Origin: Alphaproteobacteria bacterium HGW-Alphaproteobacteria-18
Lineage (GTDB): Bacteria > Pseudomonadota > Alphaproteobacteria > Caulobacterales > Hyphomonadaceae
DNA: 64,000 bases
Direction of reading: 5' to 3'
NCBI GenBank assembly: GCA_002841155.1
Contig: PHEH01000003.1
Location: 62,001-126,000, forward strand
Numbering within the stretch: position 1 is the stretch's first letter; the number at the start of each line of letters is the position of its first letter. Shown one piece after another: positions 60,962 through 64,000 of this stretch. A model generated the notes under the pieces. It worked only from the letters and a program-made list of their open reading frames with translations. It did not search any database and was not told where the DNA came from. Both the position numbers and the translations under genes were made by a program.

Positions 60962-62022
60962 AGGATGAAGTCCAGAAGCGCGTCCAGACTGCTGATCATC
61001 GGATCAAAACAAGGCACACCATGTTGCTCAGACGTCAGATCAAGCAGGTCCTGCCTGTCGCGAGGCGCCATGGCAGAGGTATTCAGGCTGATCCCGGCGC
61101 AGCTTACTTGTGGATTGGTAAGTTTAGCCATCGTGAGGTTGATTTCTATTGCTTCAGCCAGTGATGGGACGGGATAGTCCGGAAAGCCATCCAGCGTCTT
61201 ACGTCCATGCTGATGGCAGACGACTATACGGTCCGGCTGAGAACCGTGCAGAAGTCCAAGGCTGACCGCAGCATAGGCCGGATGGCACAGCGCGCCCTGT
61301 CCTTCGATGATGTCCCAATGGTCTGCTGCGTTGGCAGGTGACAGCGCTTCTGCAGCGCCGCTTACAAAGTCGGAAATAATGGAATCGATGGGAACGCCGC
61401 TGCCAGCGAGCATAATGCCGGTCTGGCCTGTCGCCCGGAAGGTTGCCGCTTGCGCCCGCGCTTTCATGGCACGAGTAATCGCCAGCGCAGTGTATTTCTT
61501 ACCAATGGCACAATCGGTGCCGACGGTTAAGAGTCGCTTCCCTGGCCTCCTCTGCCCCGTACCCACGGTGAGAGTCGGTTGCCAATGACGGATATCAATC
61601 AGGCTGCAACCCTTCGTCTTTGCCAGGTCCGAAAGGCCGGGTACAGAATCTAAGGAATCGTGCATACCACTGACAATACTCAGGCCTGAGTTAACGGCCT
61701 CCCTGAGACAAGGCCACCAATGCTCCGGAAGCTTGCCGCCATCCGTTGCCAGACCTATCAACAAGCTTCTGGCCCCAGCCTGGTGGGCCGCGCTAAACGA
61801 CATATCCGGTAGACCGATATCAGGCACATAGCTCTCCATACGGTGCTGCCCAAGGCAGTTCTCAGACGCCCAATCGCGAAGTCCAAAAGCTGTTTTGAGC
61901 TCCGCTTCAGATCGTGCGTCGCCGAGAAACACAAGGTACGGCACTGGCAGGACAATGCGACGTGAGGTGATGTCCGCTTGATAGGGGGCCATAGGGGCCG
62001 CCATGATGCTATCTGTTTTCAT
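60958..62022 (-). CDS. dgcN: DgcN-like DUF1611 family protein
   Basis: This 354-aa protein has the DUF1611 layout: a P-loop-like RLLTVGTDCAIGKKYTALAITRAM (about residues 162-186), FRATGQTGIMLAGSGVPIDSIISDFVSGAAE, DHWDIIEGQGALCHPAYAAVSLGLLHGSQPD and ISLNTSAM. DgcN is described as the N-acetyltransferase of D-glutamate acting with DgcA. ATG 62022 has AGAGG 6 bases upstream; the gene overlaps dgcA by 4 bases. The N-terminal 150 residues (Rossmann-like) are less distinctive. The same family includes proteins of unknown role, so the D-Glu call is moderate. Confidence 0.82.
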   Translation of the reverse strand: MKTDSIMAAPMAPYQADITSRRIVLPVPYLVFLGDARSEAELKTAFGLRDWASENCLGQHRMESYVPDIGLPDMSFSAAHQAGARSLLIGLATDGGKLPEHWWPCLREAVNSGLSIVSGMHDSLDSVPGLSDLAKTKGCSLIDIRHWQPTLTVGTGQRRPGKRLLTVGTDCAIGKKYTALAITRAMKARAQAATFRATGQTGIMLAGSGVPIDSIISDFVSGAAEALSPANAADHWDIIEGQGALCHPAYAAVSLGLLHGSQPDRIVVCHQHGRKTLDGFPDYPVPSLAEAIEINLTMAKLTNPQVSCAGISLNTSAMAPRDRQDLLDLTSEQHGVPCFDPMISSLDALLDFIL

Positions 62023-62108
62023 TCGTACCTCTCATGTTTATCTGTCACCGGGGTGAGAGCTTTTTGTAACACGGCACAGATGGTTGTGGGCGGCAGGATC
62101 TTTTGAAT

Positions 62109-63599
62109 TCAGGGGTTTTTAATCGCAACCACTTCATCCTGGGGCGCGGAATCAGCAGCATCACTTTTGACAACTGGTAGGCCTGCAACAGGGAGATAGC
62201 GGACAGAAATTCCGGATATAATCAGTATGCAGGATATCAAAGGGCTTGCGATATTGAACAAGCAGAAGGGCGCGTAGGCCCAAGTGGCTAGCCCCAAGGT
62301 CGAAGCCATAAACACGCCACAGGTATTCCAGGGCACAAGAACCGAAGTGACGGTACCAAAGTCCTCTGCAGTGCGCGACAACATTTCAGGACGGAAGCCA
62401 CGAGCTTTCACTTCGGCAGCATACATGCGCGTCGACAAGACAATGGAAAGGTACTGATCAGCCGCTACCGTATTGGCCACTAGCGCTGTCGCGCCTGCGC
62501 CAAGAAAGATGGATCGATCGCGCCGCATCAGGCCCAGAACTGCCCCCAGAATCCGGTTGAGGCAGCCTGAACGCTCCATCATGCCGCTGAAGAACATAGC
62601 GGAAATGATCAACCATACCGTTGTCATCATGCTGGCCATGCCCCCGCGGGACAGGATATCCGAAGCCACGGGCGATCCGCTTTCATATATATATCCCGTC
62701 GCCACTATGCTCCAATAGTCCGACAGGCGCTCACCAAAGCTGGCTGCTGCGGCATACGGCTGCGCTAAGAGTCCGGTGAGAATACCCGCGAGAATCGATG
62801 TGACAAGAACGACAAGCGGAGGCGCACGCAGTATGGCGAGAACGATCAGCAGCACCATTGGCGCAAAGAGATACCATCCGATCCGGAAGTGGCCCCGCAA
62901 TTCCTGAACCAGGGAATTCAATTGCGCGGTATCGAGCTGAGCAGATCCATTCAGGCTGAAAATCAGAAACAGAAGTGCGGCCAGAAGATACGCTGGGATG
63001 GTAGTCCAAAGCATATAGCGGACATGAACAAACAGATCCGCGCCAACCATGCCCGCAGAAAGGTTTGTCGTATCCGAAAGCGGTGACAGTTTGTCCCCGA
63101 AGTAAACGCCGGAAATAATCGCTCCAGCAGTCATCGGAAGGGAAAGACCGGATGCCTGCGCGATGCCGATAATCGCCACGCCGATTGTCCCGGCTGTTGT
63201 CCAGGCGCTACCTGTCGCCAGCGCAACGATCGAACACAATATCATCGCCGCAACATAGAATATTGCAGGATGAAGCAGATCTGATCCGATTACAATCAGT
63301 GCAGGGATGATGCCAGCTGCTATCCAGACCGCGATCAGACCGCCGATGCATAACAGCAGGAGCACGGGTATGACCACCATGCCGAAATATGTTTCCACAG
63401 TGCTTTCCAGCTCTTTCCAGGAAACACCTTTCAGAAATCCGATGGCACCAGCGAGCATACCGGCAACAAGGAGCGCAACCTGAACCGGCCCTCCTGTGGC
63501 ATTGTCACCAAAGATCGAAACGGCCAGACTCAACATAACCAGCAGCGCAAACAAGGGCACCACCGCCAGCCAGAAGGTGGGACGAACAGTTCCAGCCAT
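62109..63599 (-). CDS. NhaC-family Na+/H+ antiporter (or amino-acid carrier)
   Basis: This 496-aa membrane protein has about 12 helices with the NhaC hallmark FGDKLSPLSDTTNLSAGMVG after the first six and ALATGSAWTTAGTIGVAIIG before it. Members exchange Na+ for H+, and related clusters use such carriers for amino-acid uptake. A GGGAGGA lies about 10 bases before ATG 63599. It stands between a TonB receptor and DgcN on one strand, which suggests it moves the substrate inward; that is inference. Confidence 0.88.
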   Translation of the reverse strand: MAGTVRPTFWLAVVPLFALLVMLSLAVSIFGDNATGGPVQVALLVAGMLAGAIGFLKGVSWKELESTVETYFGMVVIPVLLLLCIGGLIAVWIAAGIIPALIVIGSDLLHPAIFYVAAMILCSIVALATGSAWTTAGTIGVAIIGIAQASGLSLPMTAGAIISGVYFGDKLSPLSDTTNLSAGMVGADLFVHVRYMLWTTIPAYLLAALLFLIFSLNGSAQLDTAQLNSLVQELRGHFRIGWYLFAPMVLLIVLAILRAPPLVVLVTSILAGILTGLLAQPYAAAASFGERLSDYWSIVATGYIYESGSPVASDILSRGGMASMMTTVWLIISAMFFSGMMERSGCLNRILGAVLGLMRRDRSIFLGAGATALVANTVAADQYLSIVLSTRMYAAEVKARGFRPEMLSRTAEDFGTVTSVLVPWNTCGVFMASTLGLATWAYAPFCLFNIASPLISCILIISGISVRYLPVAGLPVVKSDAADSAPQDEVVAIKNP

Positions 63600-63656
63600 A
63601 GTTGCTCATTCCTCCCGGAACTGAATGTTCCGCCGACAAAGCGGCTCTCTATTTGG

Positions 63657-63694
63657 CGGGGCAGCGCCTGCCGGATAAGACCAACACTGCCCCG
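63657..63694 (-). terminator. Hairpin after TonB receptor, weak terminator candidate
   Basis: CGGGGCAG (63657-63664) pairs with CTGCCCCG (63687-63694) around a 22-base loop, 9 bases after the receptor stop. No T tract follows on the minus strand, so read-through into the NhaC gene is possible. Confidence 0.3.
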
Positions 63695-63703
63695 TCAGAG
63701 CAC

Positions 63704-64000
63704 TCAGAATGATTTTCTAAGCGCGACACCCACCGTTCTGGGAGTCAGGAAGGATTCTGCAGGCGCACCCGCATATGAAAAAGTATCGGAGAAGGTTGCA
63801 GCATTCTCATTTAGAAGGTTTTTGGCAAAGATGGATAGGTCCCAGTCATTCTTCTGAAGTCCAATGCTTGCATTCATGACGACGTAATCGCCAACCTCTT
63901 TGTCCTGAGTGATGCCGAAACGCGTATCCAGTTCATTGGCGGCAACATTGTCCTGGAACTCCTCAATCAAAGTGGAGCGGAATGAGCCGATATAGTTCGC
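63704..64000 (-). CDS. TonB-dependent receptor, C-terminal part (5' end outside window)
   Basis: The visible 98 residues are the end of a beta-barrel: VGDYVVMNASIGLQKNDWDLSIFAKNLLNENAATF and the final strand RTVGVALRKSF, ending in Phe. FAKNLLNE(N) matches the NLxDE-like turn before the last strands of TonB receptors. The frame is open to the window edge. It precedes NhaC and the Dgc genes on the same strand and is probably the outer-membrane uptake component of that cluster. Confidence 0.85.
   Translation of the reverse strand, partial: ANYIGSFRSTLIEEFQDNVAANELDTRFGITQDKEVGDYVVMNASIGLQKNDWDLSIFAKNLLNENAATFSDTFSYAGAPAESFLTPRTVGVALRKSF

Noticed and set aside
1..64000. CRISPR arrays, tRNA or rRNA genes, intact insertion sequences, prophage
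   Set aside because: No regularly spaced repeat, no cloverleaf or rRNA segment, and no transposase or phage gene was recognised by reading both strands.

Overview
The window looks like a chromosome segment of a GC-rich alphaproteobacterium. It opens with the end of rplI followed by dnaB, a typical alphaproteobacterial order. It carries five TonB-dependent receptor genes (one cut by the window edge), many acyl-CoA enzymes and four MFS/SulP carriers, which fits a marine oligotroph of the Hyphomonadaceae/Caulobacterales or sphingomonad type. The genus is inference. I saw no tRNA, rRNA, CRISPR array or intact insertion sequence.

Region 1 (1-9731) is housekeeping and core metabolism: rplI, dnaB, a CinA-C amidase, a crotonase, a secreted amidohydrolase, a sterol-desaturase-type hydroxylase, a SulP carrier paired with a tandem universal stress protein, and two SAM/aminopropyl-transferase-fold proteins. 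Region 2 (9732-11072) is decayed DNA: a formylglycine-generating-enzyme-family pseudogene, a small membrane ORF and two strong inverted repeats. Region 3 (11073-20173) looks like organophosphate or phosphonate scavenging: a TonB receptor with a PhoD phosphatase on one strand, then a HAD phosphatase, an RpiR regulator and an overlapping phnD-phnC-phnE ABC importer.

Region 4 (20310-46109) is a catabolic island. It holds a 3-hydroxyacyl-CoA dehydrogenase, a GMC oxidoreductase, an FMN reductase, a tartrate-dehydratase-like enolase, a ketopantoate-reductase-like enzyme, an alpha/beta hydrolase, two VOC paralogues, a LeuC/LeuD-like pair on opposite strands, DUF3237, a GST, a SnoaL protein, a CMD protein, a CoA-transferase, an acyl-CoA ligase, two TonB receptors and two MFS carriers. 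The main result of this reading is that intergenic DNA here carries two different recurring operators. The palindrome TTAGnTAnCTAA occurs in five intergenic regions, including the promoter region of a MarR gene (27866). A 15-bp GTCAA-N5-TTGAC element occurs three times, each overlapping a -35 box, and one copy lies between a second MarR gene (35434-35916) and its divergent neighbour. The island therefore appears to hold two interleaved regulons, each with transport and enzymes, plus a GntR gene with its own GTATAC site.

Region 5 (46757-57099) is a tightly overlapping minus-strand operon: TetR, TonB receptor, MFS, carboxylesterase, acyl-CoA ligase, and a lipoprotein fusing a serine beta-lactamase fold to an FG-GAP/VCBS propeller. 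A perfect 28-bp palindrome sits upstream of the receptor. Region 6 (57782-64000) is a D-amino-acid cluster: an Lrp/AsnC regulator, an N-acyl-D-amino-acid deacylase, a DgcA-like epimerase, a DgcN-like protein, an NhaC antiporter and the end of a TonB receptor.

Gene starts were re-chosen from ribosome binding sites and 4-bp overlaps where these were clear. Substrates of the catabolic operons are not known from sequence.
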